Made by a program: the position numbers and the translations under genes. From Sulfurimonas sp. (GTDB lineage Bacteria > Campylobacterota > Campylobacteria > Campylobacterales > Sulfurimonadaceae): 64,000 nucleotides of DNA. Of this stretch, positions 45,919 through 56,742 are shown piece after piece. Position 1 is the first letter of the stretch, and the number at the start of each line of letters is the position of its first letter. The stretch covers positions 21,375 to 85,374 of the forward strand of contig JAUZRZ010000071.1 in assembly GCA_030949945.1 (NCBI GenBank), given 5' to 3'. The notes beneath the pieces are model-generated. The model searched no databases and was not told where the DNA came from. It saw only the letters and a list, made by a program, of their open reading frames with translations.

Positions 45919-47209
45919 GATAAGTATAATAATTTTAGCTGCTGGAAAAGGGAGCCGTATGAAGTCGCCAAAGGCTAAGGTTCTGCACTCTATTAGTGGA
46001 AAACCTATGCTTTACCATATAATCAAAGCTTCCCAAGAACTCTCAAATGACATAAGTGTTGTTATCGCTCATCAAAAAGAAGAAGTTCAGGCTCAAATGG
46101 AATCATATTTTGATGATATAAACTTTGTAGTCCAAGATGCTAAAAACTTTCCAGGAACAGGAGGAGCTATGAAAAATGTTACTCCAAAAAATGAAAAAGT
46201 TTTAGTGCTTAATGGAGATATGCCTCTTATCACAGCAGAGGCCTTGCAAGGTTTTTTAATACAGATGCTGATGTTATTATGTCTATTTTTGACTTAAAAG
46301 ACCCAAGTGGTTATGGTCGTGTCATAATTAATGAAAACAATCAAGTACAGTACATAGTAGAACAAAAAGATGCAAATGCTGAGGAACTTCTCACAACGAC
46401 TGTAAACGCAGGGATATATGCTTTTTCTAAGGCTGTCATAGAGAAGTATATCCCCCTACTTTCAAATGATAATGCTCAAAAAGAGTACTACCTTACAGAC
46501 CTCGTAGCTATGGCTAAAAAAGATGCTTTGAGTATAGCACCTTTACTTGTAGATGAGGAGCATTTTAAAGGTGTAAACTCTAAAGTTGACCTCAGTGACT
46601 CTGAAGAGATAATGCAAAGACGAATTAAAAACCACTGGATGAGTACAGGTGTAATCATGCAACTTCCATCAACGATTTATATCGAGTCAAGTGTTACTTT
46701 TGAGGGTGAATGTATAGTTGAAAATGGCTGTCGCTTCACTGGAGAGACCTTGATAAAAGAGTCCCATATTAAGGCTCACTCTGTTATAGAAGATAGTATT
46801 GTCAAAAACTCCGACATTGGACCACTTGCCCATCTACGCCCTGCTTCATACATAGAAGATACACATATAGGAAACTTTGTAGAGGTGAAAAAATCATCTC
46901 TTAAAGGTGTAAAAGCTGGACATCTGAGTTATCTTGGCGACTCTCAGATTGACGAGGGTACAAACATCGGTGCAGGTACTATTACTTGTAATTATGATGG
47001 TGTTAAGAAGTATAAAACAATTATCGGGAAAAATGTATTTATAGGAGAGTGATACACAGCTTGTAGCACCTGTGACTATAGAAGATGATGTGATGATTGC
47101 AGCGGGAACAACAGTACCTAGTGGAGTTGTTAAAAGTGGTGTTTTAGCACTGAGCCGTACAAAAATGAGAACTGTAAAAGACTACTTTTATAAACACTTT
47201 AAAAACTAA
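45905..47209 (+). CDS. glmU: Bifunctional UDP-N-acetylglucosamine pyrophosphorylase / glucosamine-1-phosphate acetyltransferase (two one-base frameshifts)
   Basis: GlmU makes UDP-GlcNAc for peptidoglycan and LPS and is essential. It has the N-terminal [27 protein letters not shown] and LNGDMPLI in the uridylyltransferase half. The C-terminal left-handed beta-helix has [22 protein letters not shown] and [12 protein letters not shown], all hallmark acetyltransferase sequence. The frame breaks near 46262 (one A missing; repaired [12 protein letters not shown]) and near 47048 (one G extra; repaired [11 protein letters not shown]). The net length is 1305 bases (435 codons). Being essential, it is almost surely intact in the cell. 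Confidence 0.93.
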
Positions 47210-47257
47210 GTATAAATTAGGTAAAATTACAAAAATAAACATAAAGAATGAACAACT

Positions 47258-48498
47258 ATGAATATTCCAGATACTTTACTACAAAACAAAAAAATACTTT
47301 TAGGTGTTACAGGCTCTATCGCTTGTTATAAGTCACTTGAACTTGTTCGTCTTTTTGTAAAAGCTGGGGCAGAAGTACGAGTCGTAATGAGTGAGGGTGC
47401 GAAAAAGTTTATAACACCACTTACTTTTGAAACACTCACATCACACAGAGTTTTAGATGATACTAATGAGTCATGGAGTAGACTGACGTTTAACCACATA
47501 AAAACTTCTGAGTGGGCAGACGTTGTTCGTTATTGCCCCTGCGACTGCAAACACTATGGCAAAACTCGCTCACGGCATCGCCGATACAATGCTCACGCAG
47601 TGTGCACTTGCATTTAATGGTAAAAAAGTTCTAGCTCCTTCAGCTAATACAAATATGCTCTATAACCCAATCACACAAGATAATATTAACATCTTAAAAA
47701 AATCTAACTATACTTTTGTCAGACACTCAAGTCAAAGAGTTGGCTTGTAAGACTGTGGGTGATGGTGCTATGGCTGAGCCTATAGAGATTTTCTACTCCT
47801 GTGCTAAAACACTACTTGAAGATGATTTTTGGAGTGGTAGAGATGTTGTCGTCACCGGTGGTGGAACTATAGAGAAGATAGATGATGTGCGTTTTATATC
47901 TAACTTTTCAAGCGGAAAAATGGCTTCGGCTATGGCTACTGCACTCTACTGTTTGGGTGCAAATGTTAAGCTTATCGCTACAAAATTTGATGCAAACTTA
48001 GCAAGTGGAATTAAAATCCTTCATGTTCAATCAACACAAGGGATGTATGAAGCTGTTGTTAGTTCTTTAGAATTCGCAAAGCTAAATGCAGTTAAAAAAC
48101 CTTATCTATTTATGGCAGCAGCTGTCAGTGACTATCTACCTGCAACTGCAGAAGATGGCAAACTCAAAAAAGAGAAACTCGGGACTATATGGAACTTAGA
48201 ACTTAGTAAAAACAGAGATATACTTGCATCTGTTGATAAAGATGGTGTTATAGTTGTTGGTTTTAAAGCTGAGATGGATATAAAAAACGCAAAGAAGCAT
48301 GCTACTAATATGTTAAAAAATAAAAATATAAATGCTGTATGTTTAAATATTTTAAAAAACTCCGATAGTTTTGGCACAGATACAAATGAGATAGAGTTTA
48401 TCACAGAGGATGACTCAGTTTTAATTCCAAGTGCACAAAAACTAGATATAGCTTTTAAAATCTTAGATAATGCAGCACAGATAAAAGAGAAACTATGA
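47258..48498 (+). CDS. coaBC: Bifunctional phosphopantothenoylcysteine decarboxylase / synthase (two one-base frameshifts)
   Basis: CoaBC performs two steps of coenzyme A synthesis. It has the N-terminal flavoprotein domain with [38 protein letters not shown] and [11 protein letters not shown]. The C-terminal CTP-dependent synthase domain has [20 protein letters not shown] followed by FSSGKM, and later VGFKAE. Frames change near 47525 (drop one T) and 47712 (drop one T), giving 1239 bases (413 codons). The stop overlaps the uppS start by 4 bases. Confidence 0.92.
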
Positions 48499-49172
48499 AC
48501 AAAGCAAAACATATAGCCATTATAATGGATGGAAATGGTCGTTGGGCAGAGGCTCAAGGAAAAAAAAGAGTCAAAGGACATGAAGAGGGTGCAAAAGTTG
48601 TTAAAGCTATAACTACATACTGTTCTAGTATTGCAGAGATAGAGAGACTAACACTTTATGCATTTTCTACCGAAAACTGGAAACGCCCTCGTTTAGAGGT
48701 TGAATTTCTTATGAAACTCCTCGATACATATCTGCAAAAGGAACTACCTGTTTATCTTCAAAACAATGTCCGTTTTGAAGCAATTGGAGATATACAAGGT
48801 TTTTCAAAAAAACTACAAAAGACTATAAAAACTGTAGAAGAAAAAACTGCACATTGTGATGGACTTACACAATCTCTAGCACTTAACTATGGTTCACAAG
48901 ACGAAATTCTGCGAGCTATGAACAGACTTAAAAATTCTCAAGAAGATATAACTTTGGAGATGATGAGTAAAGAACTAGATTGTAAACATGATGTTGACTT
49001 GCTTATTCGTACTGGTGGTGACCATAGACTCTCAAACTTTTTACTTTGGCAGTCAGCCTATGCAGAACTCTTTTTTACAGACATACTCTGGCCAGATTTC
49101 ACCCCAAAAGAGTTAGAAAAAATCATCAAGAAATTCACAAAAGTTGAACGTCGTTTTGGTGGTCTAAAGTGA
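48495..49172 (+). CDS. uppS: Undecaprenyl diphosphate synthase
   Basis: UppS makes the C55 lipid carrier for cell-wall and glycan synthesis. The 225-residue cis-prenyltransferase has HIAIIMDGNGRWAEAQG with the catalytic aspartate at D12, TLYAFSTENWKRP, and the C-terminal LLIRTGGDHRLSNFLLWQSA and DILWPDF motifs, in normal order. It is coupled to coaBC and to the prepilin peptidase by 4-base overlaps. Its product is the carrier on which the arabinose pathway described above would act. Confidence 0.95.
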   Translation: MNKAKHIAIIMDGNGRWAEAQGKKRVKGHEEGAKVVKAITTYCSSIAEIERLTLYAFSTENWKRPRLEVEFLMKLLDTYLQKELPVYLQNNVRFEAIGDIQGFSKKLQKTIKTVEEKTAHCDGLTQSLALNYGSQDEILRAMNRLKNSQEDITLEMMSKELDCKHDVDLLIRTGGDHRLSNFLLWQSAYAELFFTDILWPDFTPKELEKIIKKFTKVERRFGGLK

Positions 49173-49987
49173 TAGAACTCAGTGTTGCTTTTATCTTTGG
49201 TCTTTTGTTTGGCTCATTTTTAAATGTAGTCATTCTTCGCATACCTAAAGAAGAGAGTGTAGTCTATGATGGCTCATACTGCTACTCGTGTAACACAAAA
49301 CTCAAACCATGGCATAATATACCCCTCTTTTCATGGATTTTTCTCCGCGGAAAATGTGCCTTTTGTCAAAGTAAAATATCAGTTCAGTATCCACTTATAG
49401 AGCTGGTCTCTGCACTTATTTTTACAGCCATTGCGGCTCAGTATGGGCTTAGTTTTCCTGCATTTTTAATCGCACTGAGTTTTTTAATGCTTTTAGCCCT
49501 CTCGATGATAGACTTTAAGTACAAGATGGTTCCTGACTCTTTAAATATTTTAGCAATTATTTTTGCTATTTTTGGTGCTTGGAGTATAACTGGAATCATC
49601 ATAAACTTTCAAAATGCCCTGCTTTTTGCTGGAGGATTTACCCTGCTGCGTTTTATGCTCTCTTACTATCTTACATCTTCAGTATATAAGGCAGGTCTCA
49701 AAACAAAAACACCATGGAACAAGCACTATGATAGAACTCCATTTATAGAGGCTATGGGAGAAGGTGACATCATGGTCGCAGCCACAATGGGAGCTCTTCT
49801 GGGTATAAAACTCACACTTGTGGCTATCTTTCTCTCTGCCCTATTAGCACTTCCTGTAATGCTTTTTCTTCTAAACAGATCAAAAGAGGAGCAAAGAGTT
49901 CCCTTTGTGCCCTTTTTAGCACTCGCAACTTTTATAGTTTTTGTCTATCAAAGTCCTATACTTTCGTATATTGAGGCAAATTATTAA
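49169..49987 (+). CDS. pilD: Prepilin peptidase / N-methyltransferase
   Basis: This enzyme cleaves and N-methylates type IV prepilins or pseudopilins in the inner membrane. The 272-residue protein has the N-terminal LLFGSFLNVVILRIP, the cytoplasmic zinc-type cysteines CYSCNTKLK and CAFCQSK, and the two catalytic aspartates in SMIDFKYKMVPDSLN and GEGDIMVAATMGALLG. About eight helices. It shows that pilus or type II secretion genes exist elsewhere in this genome. Confidence 0.93.
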   Translation: MIELSVAFIFGLLFGSFLNVVILRIPKEESVVYDGSYCYSCNTKLKPWHNIPLFSWIFLRGKCAFCQSKISVQYPLIELVSALIFTAIAAQYGLSFPAFLIALSFLMLLALSMIDFKYKMVPDSLNILAIIFAIFGAWSITGIIINFQNALLFAGGFTLLRFMLSYYLTSSVYKAGLKTKTPWNKHYDRTPFIEAMGEGDIMVAATMGALLGIKLTLVAIFLSALLALPVMLFLLNRSKEEQRVPFVPFLALATFIVFVYQSPILSYIEANY

Positions 49988-49989
49988 GA

Positions 49990-51008
49990 ATGAATAGACT
50001 CAAAAAATATATTATTTCAAACCTCTCTGCTCTTTTTATATCAATATTTTTACCACTATTTGCAATTGCATCTGTAATTTTATTTATCAAGCTTGCAACA
50101 TATACTGCTGTCATTCAGTTGAGTGTTTGGGAGATGACAAAACTTTATATATTTCGCCTACCTGAAATCCTTTTTTATACCCTGCCAATAACATTTATCA
50201 TAGCTTCAGCCCTCTCCCTGTTGAAGCTTTCAAATGACAATGAAATAGTCGTTATTTTTGCACTTGGGATTAAACCATCCTTTATTATAAAGACACTTCT
50301 TAAACCTGCTATACTCCTTAGTATGGTACTTATGCTAGACTTTCTCATCCTTTTTCCTCATGCTACAGTTCTCTCAGCAAATTTTGTTTCCTATAAAAAA
50401 GTGAGGCAAAGTTCAACCTCTCAGCGAGTGAATTTGGAAATAGTTTTGGGGACTGGCTCTTGTATCTAGGAGCAAAAGAGAGTGATGGAAGTTTTACTAA
50501 AGTTTTCTTGTTTAATAAAAAAGAGAAAGAGGAGATTCTCATAGCTGCAAAAAGAGCTAAACTTCTCAATGACTCTGGTATTTTAAGATTAAAACTTTTT
50601 TCAGGAGAGGGATATAGTTACTCAAAAGAGAAATTTACACAGATAAACTTTGATACTATGCTCATAAATGACACAATGAAGACAGATATAAGAACATATA
50701 AAAAACCACTTGAATTTTGGCTCTCAGACGATAGAGCTAAAGATAAAAAGCAGATGCTCATTACAGACTTTCTTATGAGTATTTTTCCCATTATCAGTCT
50801 ATTCTTTGTCGCTACAATCGGAGTTGTTCATGCAAGACATGGAAAGTCTCAGGTATATCTCTTTTTATTTTTAGGTGTTATTCTTTACTATGGAGCTACT
50901 GTCGGACTGCAAAATTCTTTAGGTTATTATACTATTCCTACTGTTTTGTTCACATGGCTAACTCTCACATATTTTATGTATAGAAGAACTATTCTTAGTA
51001 GGTTTTAG
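49990..51008 (+). CDS. LptF/LptG-family LPS transport permease (one-base frameshift)
   Basis: YjgP/YjgQ permeases extract LPS from the inner membrane together with LptB. It has an N-terminal transmembrane block (KYIISNLSALFISIFLPLF), FRLPEILFYTLPITFIIASA with family-typical placement, a periplasmic domain and three C-terminal helices. The frame breaks near 50400. Adding one A to an A-run gives YKKSEAKFNLSASEFGNSFG and 1020 bases (340 codons). Whether it is LptF or LptG cannot be decided from one copy. It lies 2 bases after pilD and 2 bases before truA. Confidence 0.83.
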
Positions 51009-51010
51009 AA

Positions 51011-51721
51011 ATGCGTGCTAAAATCACTCTGTCTTATAATGGCACTCACTTTTTAGGTTTACAGATACAAAAAGAGACAAGTAACACCATAATGGGAGAG
51101 ATGCAAAGAGTCTTGCAATGTTTAGGTATTGACTCTAAAATAGTTGCTAGTGGTAGGACAGATAAGGCAGTTCATGCCTTAGGACAAGTTTGTCATATCG
51201 ACCTGCCTCCATTTTGGGATGATGTAGTAAAACTCAAACGAGTCTTTAATGAGAAGTTGCCCAAAAGCATACATATAAAAAATATTTCTTTAGTTCATGA
51301 GAGTTTTCATGCAAGGTACTCAGCAAAAGTCCGTACATACAGATACATCATTAAAAAGGTGAGAGTAATCCCTTTGAGGCAGACATTGTTACCTTTGTCA
51401 AAGAGATAGACATAAGAACTATTCAAAACAATATAAAACTTTTTATAGGAGAACATGACTTTACTGCGTTTATGAAAACAGGAAGTGATGCCAAAAGCCC
51501 CGTCAGAGAAATTTATAAGGCATTTGCTTATGAGTATAAAGGCTATATAATTTTAAACTTTAGTGCAAATGGTTTCCTTGCGCAGTCAAATCCGTTTGAT
51601 GGTTGGTGCACTACTAACTCTAAACGCAGAGGAAATACAAAACAAGTTAGCCAATCACTCAAACAAAAGCCTCAAACCTGCTGCTCCAAATGGTCTATAT
51701 CTTAGTAAAATTAGCTACTAG
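51011..51721 (+). CDS. truA: tRNA pseudouridine synthase A (two one-base frameshifts)
   Basis: TruA makes pseudouridine 38-40 in tRNA anticodon stems. It has the start TLSYNGTHFLGLQIQ, the catalytic-aspartate motif ASGRTDKAVHALGQ, FHARYSAKVRTYRY, and after repair FTAFMKTGSDAKSPVR and ANGFLRSQIRLMVGALL. One base is missing near 51362 and one T extra near 51591. The net length is 711 bases (237 codons). The end overlaps the convergent VanZ-like gene by 11 bases. Confidence 0.9.
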
Positions 51722-52034
51722 TTTTAAAGTAGTGATAAATAATCACTCCAATCATAATGCCTATCATATCAGCCACAACATCAAGGGCAGAGAAAGAACT
51801 CCGTCCAATAAACTCTTGGACTAGCTCTATCTGTACTCCAAATATCAACAATAAAAAAAACTTTTTGAGAGTAGGTAGCTGTGGATAAGCCAAAGAGAGT
51901 AAAATATAAAGTGTAAAAAAAGCAGTAAAATGGTTTGATTTATCCCACATACTCTCGACAATACCAATGTGTACAGATGTAGTTGCTAAATACTCAATAC
52001 TAATTAATGTGAAGAAAAAAAGTGCTTTTAACAT
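51711..52034 (-). CDS. VanZ-like membrane protein
   Basis: The 107-residue protein has four hydrophobic segments and the VanZ-family features: WDKSNHFTAFFTLYILLSLA with the conserved D-K-x-x-H-F, and VQEFIGRSSFSALDVVADMIG with the E-x-F-x-x-x-R-x-x-S-x-x-D motif. VanZ-like proteins are small membrane proteins of uncertain role, in some cases linked to teicoplanin resistance. It lies downstream of the alpha/beta hydrolase gene, with a 7-base overlap. Confidence 0.8.
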   Translation of the reverse strand: MLKALFFFTLISIEYLATTSVHIGIVESMWDKSNHFTAFFTLYILLSLAYPQLPTLKKFFLLLIFGVQIELVQEFIGRSSFSALDVVADMIGIMIGVIIYHYFKTSS

Positions 52035-52836
52035 AGAAACTCATTTATTTTACTAACTACTCTTTCATCCCAAAGTATCTCTTTGTGATTTAAGCCTTCA
52101 ATTTCTACATATTCTACAAGATTTTTTATCTTCTCTTTTAACTCTCGTGCATTTTGAATGTAGGTCACTTCATCACTTTTTGAAACAAAAAGGTATGTTG
52201 GTGCTTCTACATTCTGAACATATCTCTCCCGTTCTAAACTTATACCGAAAGATGCTTGAGAGGTTAACATTAGGAAACTTTCCTCTATCTACAAACTTTG
52301 ACTTTGCAAGTGAAGCTATGGAGTCAAATGCACCTACGAGAAAGAGTGCCTTGACTTTATGATGGGATGAAACATAAGCTGCTACACTTGAACCTAGAGA
52401 GTAACCAAGCAGATAAAAAGAGCCGTAGTTTTTTTCAACAAGCTCAGCAATTTTGAGTGCATCACTATGTATATTTTTCTCATTTATCTTGCCCTTGCTT
52501 TTACCGTATGAGCGATAGTTAAAGAGAATAACTCGTGAGTGAGGATAAGTTTGAGAAAGTTTGCTTGATAATGCCTACTCCATCATGTGAACGTCCTGCA
52601 AAAAAAAGCAGTGTTGACTTAGGAGTCTCTGGTTCATACATAGCTCCTTCAAGCTCGATGCCATCATCTGTAGTCATACTTAAAAGCGAACATTTATCAC
52701 AAAGTTTTTCTTCTCTTTTATATGTAGGAGTAAAGACCATATAAAATTGCCATTGGTAAAAAGCAAAGAGTAAAATTAAAAAAGTAAAAATTAAAAGGCT
52801 ATATAAATCATAGTGCAGATTATAGTATACTTCCAC
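52028..52836 (-). CDS. Membrane-anchored alpha/beta hydrolase (two one-base frameshifts)
   Basis: It has an N-terminal membrane helix (YSLLIFTFLILLFAFYQW) followed by an alpha/beta hydrolase domain. The repaired frames give SQTYPHSRVILFNYRSYGKS, the nucleophile elbow LLGYSLGSSVA, the acid in FVSKSDEVTY and the histidine in GLNHKEILWD. One base is extra near 52555 and one near 52232, net 807 bases (269 codons). This is the layout of BEM46/YfhR-like serine hydrolases. Substrate unknown. Confidence 0.78.
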
Positions 52837-52856
52837 TAATAATTATAGGATAAACA

Positions 52857-53597
52857 ATGCAAATATTTGGAAAATTTACGACAAACTTTGATATGGACTA
52901 TGTAAGTGGTCACTATATCTACTTGAACGAATCAGATGAAGATAAAATAAGCTCAGATGACTTTGAGCAAATGCTTAAAAAGAAACGAAAAACTGTTTGT
53001 GGGACTATCATCCTTTACAACCCTGAACTTAGTCCTGTAGGATACACAATGAGCCGCTTTTTACAAGAAGATGGTTTTGATAAGTATGATGAGTTTGTAC
53101 CTTTAAACGAAGACCCAATGTCTTATGTCATAAACGCAGGGCTTAAACGAACTTACCCTGGTAAACTTGTAGAGATTAAATACCTCTTTTCTTATAACCG
53201 TACAGATATTGCCCCTACACCTATCATCGAAGAGTTTGATGCAGATATTGACAAGCTAAACTCTTCACAACTTACACGTTATGATAAGAACTTAAACTAC
53301 ATTGATGTACCAAATATTCGTCTCAGTGGTAAGTTTGTCTTTCTAGCTATGGGTCACAAATATGACAGACACCACAAGGCTATCTTTGCTTATGCTCGTG
53401 CTTTAGCAACACAGGTACAAAAACTAGATAAACAAGTACTCTTTTTACATGATAAAAACTATGATGCAGATGAAGCACTTGATATGGCATACTTTTTAAC
53501 ACCACTTGCTACTGGAAAGATGAAAGAGATTCGTGCAAATGCTTTTAAAGAGGTCTTTAAAGAGACTCCTCACAAAATAGTAAAGATTAGCCTTTAA
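52857..53597 (+). CDS. Conserved-looking protein of unknown function (246 aa)
   Basis: I do not recognise a named domain. The protein starts MQIFGKFTTNFDMDYVSGHY and is soluble, without a signal peptide. It contains an acidic segment, GTIILYNPELSPVGYTMSRF, a middle region with repeated aspartates, and a C-terminal GKFVFLAMGHKYDRHHKAIF that is rich in histidine and aromatic residues. Codon use and an intact frame support a real gene. AGGATAAACA precedes the ATG. Its stop overlaps the EamA gene start. Confidence 0.75.
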   Translation: MQIFGKFTTNFDMDYVSGHYIYLNESDEDKISSDDFEQMLKKKRKTVCGTIILYNPELSPVGYTMSRFLQEDGFDKYDEFVPLNEDPMSYVINAGLKRTYPGKLVEIKYLFSYNRTDIAPTPIIEEFDADIDKLNSSQLTRYDKNLNYIDVPNIRLSGKFVFLAMGHKYDRHHKAIFAYARALATQVQKLDKQVLFLHDKNYDADEALDMAYFLTPLATGKMKEIRANAFKEVFKETPHKIVKISL

Positions 53598-54475
53598 TGA
53601 CACAAGAGCGAGAAGGAGAACTCCTTATGCTCTCTCTTAGCATCATTGAGAGTTGGTTTCCTATACTTTCCATTCTATCTATGGCATATATTGGTGCCTT
53701 ACATACTTATATGTATTCACTTATCATTGCTCTTTTCTTTTTTATCATACTGATGTTCAAACGCAAACGATTTAGTGAACTCAAAAACAGAGCCGCATAC
53801 AAGGACTTACTACTCACAAGTTTTTTTATAACTACACTTTTTGCTCTTATTTTTATAGGTATGCGCTACACTACAGCAGGAAATATGGCAGTCATTGTCT
53901 TTTTACAACTTCTTTTTGCTTTTTTCTACTTTAATGTTTTAGGTAAAGAGAAGATGGATAGAAGTCATTTAATCGGCTCAGTTATCATGGGTGTTGGAGC
54001 TATTATAGTCCTTATACCTCAAGAACTTCACTTTAACAAAGGTGACCTTTTTATTTTAGCAGGTGCGGCCATAGCTCCTTTTGCAAACCTCTACCAAAAA
54101 CGAGCAAGAGAGTTCTGTTCTAGTGAGACTATACTTACCTTTAGAACAGTTGTTGGTCTTCCTTTTATCGCAGCTCTTGCATATTTTCTTGAACCAGCAG
54201 TCACTTATTCCGCCTTTAAGCAAGCCCTTCCCTATCTACTCATCATAGGTATAGCAGTATATGTAGTTTCTAAAATAATGTGGATAGAAGCCCTCCATAG
54301 AGTCTCCATAACTAAGGTAAGTGCCATGATGGGTTTAGTGCCTTTGATGACAGTAGTATTTGCATATTTATTTTTAAATGAGACACCAAGTGCAAACCAA
54401 GCCCTTGGACTTATTCCTATTTTAGTTGGTGGTTATATTCTTACTCGACCCATCAAAACAAAAAGTTCAGGGTAG
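53597..54475 (+). CDS. EamA-family (drug/metabolite) transporter
   Basis: The 292-residue protein has ten hydrophobic helices in two five-helix EamA repeats. The second ends with VSITKVSAMMGLVPLMTVVF and AYLFLNETPSANQALG, a common EamA ending. It is probably an exporter of a small metabolite; the substrate is unknown. It is coupled to the 246-residue unknown gene and converges on the flavoprotein oxidoreductase gene with a 9-base overlap. Confidence 0.85.
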   Translation: MTQEREGELLMLSLSIIESWFPILSILSMAYIGALHTYMYSLIIALFFFIILMFKRKRFSELKNRAAYKDLLLTSFFITTLFALIFIGMRYTTAGNMAVIVFLQLLFAFFYFNVLGKEKMDRSHLIGSVIMGVGAIIVLIPQELHFNKGDLFILAGAAIAPFANLYQKRAREFCSSETILTFRTVVGLPFIAALAYFLEPAVTYSAFKQALPYLLIIGIAVYVVSKIMWIEALHRVSITKVSAMMGLVPLMTVVFAYLFLNETPSANQALGLIPILVGGYILTRPIKTKSSG

Positions 54476-55558
54476 TTTTTTAGCCCATCTAGCAAAAAAT
54501 CTTGCAGGTTGTAAGCCCTTAGGTATCTCTGTGTCGGATAAAATATACTCACTCAGTATCTTTGCTAAATACGGAGCTAAAACAAAACCATATCCTCCAC
54601 TTCCATTTATCATAGTAAGATTTGGGTAGTAACTATACTCATTGAAGTTTGGTTTTTTTGTCTGAAAATGGATGCTTTTGTTTTGCAAAGTTTCTTGAGA
54701 TAGAACTAATGAACCAACAAGAGGCATATAGTCAAAAGAACCAGAACGAAGCCCCATATAATCTTTTATAACTTTGACACTCTCTAACTTAATAGTCGCA
54801 GAAGCTTTTTCTAAAAGTTCATCCCTTCCCTCTTGTATATCATATGGCTCGCTTGAAGTCTCAGGATGATAATGAACATTATGTGTTGCCCCTATAGCTA
54901 ACTTTCCATCTTTACTCGGTGAGATAGATACAAACTGATGAATAGAGTGTGGATTTTCTGTAGATGTTTGTATCTCTATCCTATGCCCCCATATCCCTCT
55001 TAGTTGTATATATGGTTCGGCTAGTATCTGTTTATATGCACCTGTAGCAATTATTATCTTTTTTGCAGTGTAGTTCTCATTTATATGCCATACACCATTT
55101 TTATACTCTAAAGTACTCACTTCTTCTTTTATAAGTTCACTCGCTTTTGCCATTTCACTGCAGAGTGCTTTTGCATTTATGATGCCTGCGTTTATGCAGA
55201 CTATCTCTCTCTCAGATTTTTCTACATCTAATAGCTCTAAGTCCGTATGCTCCTTATAAAAACGCAGGACTTCATCCTCTTTTTCATCTTTAGCGATATG
55301 TAATAGTTTTGATTTTATAAAATGCTCAGGAAACTCTTTTTCATAATAAGCCATAGAGTACTTAAACGCAGTGTGCAAAATCTCTTTAAGTTCCCCTGCC
55401 TTAGAAAACTTTGGAGAGATAAAAGCACCAGCAGCCCCACTCCCACCACTAGCAACACCACCCTTGTCAAAAAGAGCAACTTTTTTTCCAGCCTTAGAGA
55501 GCTCATAAGCACAACTAACACCATTTATACCTGCACCGATTATTGCTATCTCATACAT
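54467..55558 (-). CDS. FAD-dependent oxidoreductase (DadA/MnmC2-like DAO family)
   Basis: It has the FAD-binding N-terminus EIAIIGAGINGVSCAYELSK, then GVASGGSGAAGAFISPKFSK, ATGAYKQI, and a C-terminal MINGSGGYGFVLAPYLAKIL. This is the D-amino-acid-oxidase fold. The GGSGAAGAFISPK stretch is close to that of the MnmC C-terminal domain, which oxidises cmnm5U in tRNA; a free-standing amine oxidase is the alternative. I chose the ATG at 55558 (MYEIAIIG) over 55576 because the FAD motif begins there. It overlaps the end of the upstream nucleotidyltransferase gene. A damaged copy of its first ~60 bases lies at 56794-56862. Confidence 0.83.
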   Translation of the reverse strand: MYEIAIIGAGINGVSCAYELSKAGKKVALFDKGGVASGGSGAAGAFISPKFSKAGELKEILHTAFKYSMAYYEKEFPEHFIKSKLLHIAKDEKEDEVLRFYKEHTDLELLDVEKSEREIVCINAGIINAKALCSEMAKASELIKEEVSTLEYKNGVWHINENYTAKKIIIATGAYKQILAEPYIQLRGIWGHRIEIQTSTENPHSIHQFVSISPSKDGKLAIGATHNVHYHPETSSEPYDIQEGRDELLEKASATIKLESVKVIKDYMGLRSGSFDYMPLVGSLVLSQETLQNKSIHFQTKKPNFNEYSYYPNLTMINGSGGYGFVLAPYLAKILSEYILSDTEIPKGLQPARFFARWAKKLP

Positions 55559-56571
55559 TAGTGATAAGAACTTCATCTCTAAACTGTTCTATCGCTTCCA
55601 TAGACATATTTTTAATATTACTTAGTTCCTTATGTATCTCTATTGTTGGGATATGTTCTTGAATTAGTTTAGTAACAAGGTGAGACTGCTTGATGTCTCT
55701 TTGCTTTTTCATATAATCTTTTCTTTCATGTTCACCTAACCATTTCTTATAAACAGCATATTCCAGAGGATTTATAGTGGTCACATATGCACATCTACCA
55801 TTGTTCCCAATAAGCATTTGCTTTAATAGCTTTGAACTACTTAACCATTTAGTTCCATCAATCTCTAAATTTAGAACACCACTAAAGGTATCATTATTTA
55901 AATCTTTTTTAGATAATGGGGTAATAATTTCAACAACAACACCATCTTTGTTTTCAAATCTATATGGTGCATCTTTACTTTTTTGAAAACTCTTATCAAC
56001 ATCCAGTAGTATTGATTTTAGTGTTTTTTGAGGCATCTTTTCTTTGAGTGCAAAAGATATTTTTTTATCTCTTTTATTAAAAACATCAATATCATATGTT
56101 GCTAGGTGCTGTTCCTCAATGAATACAGCACTATAAGCTTCATATACATACAGAGCATTAGTTCCAATTATAATAACTTTTTCATCAAGACCTAGTTCAT
56201 TGATTTTTCGAAACAGGTTTACTAATATATTTGGAACTCTTGATATTTTACTAAATTTATTAAGTTTTTCGTTTTTTGTCATTAGTGTTACACTTTGTTT
56301 TATTGACTCTTTTAGCTCTTTTTTTTGCTTATTAAATATTTCATATATTTCTATTGTTTCATCACTTTTTCGACCTAAAGACTCTCTCTTTTTTGTGTCT
56401 AGGCACTCTTTAAAAAGATATTCTTTATCTTTTACTTTATTCCAACCCATTCTATATCTGAAGGATTTATTAAATCTTAAAACCTTTTGTATATAGCCTT
56501 TATATTGTAACTCAGAATTCACAAAAAGTTTTTCTTTGGTCATCAGTATATTCAACAAATTCAAAATCCAT
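55551..56571 (-). CDS. GSU2403-type nucleotidyltransferase-fold protein (one-base frameshift)
   Basis: This matches the NTP_transf_8/GSU2403 family pattern. After dropping one T near 56535 the start reads MDFEFVEYTDDQRKTFVNSE, then YKGYIQ, ESLGRKSDETIEIYEIF, and VIIGTNALYVYEAYSAVF followed by HLATYDIDVF, the family core with its D-x-D. Some members lie beside toxin-antitoxin or defence genes; this role is not proven. The repaired length is 1020 bases (340 codons). Its end overlaps the oxidoreductase start, and it appears to be an insertion there. Confidence 0.75.
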
Positions 56572-56600
56572 ACACACTCCATAAATAGGTAACTACAAGA

Positions 56601-56648
56601 GATATTGTACTATTTTCTCATTATAATTGCAAAAAATAGTACAATATC
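56601..56648. promoter_or_regulatory. Perfect 16-bp inverted repeat upstream of the nucleotidyltransferase gene
   Basis: GATATTGTACTATTTT (56601-56616) and AAAATAGTACAATATC (56633-56648) form a perfect palindrome with a 16-base spacer, 30 bases before the gene start. Half of it recurs at 56770-56790. It could be an operator for autoregulation or the end of a mobile unit. Confidence 0.5.
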
Positions 56649-56742
56649 CTCTATTTTTCTATTCCTCTAGAATTATTTTAGATACTTACCAAGTTTTAAA
56701 TCTCTCTTGCTCTTAGATATTCCTTTACCTTAAATACCCTTA

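Noticed and set aside
45905..48498. True pseudogenes of glmU and coaBC.
   Set aside because: Both are essential, and the repaired frames are complete and an exact codon multiple. A sequence error is far more likely.
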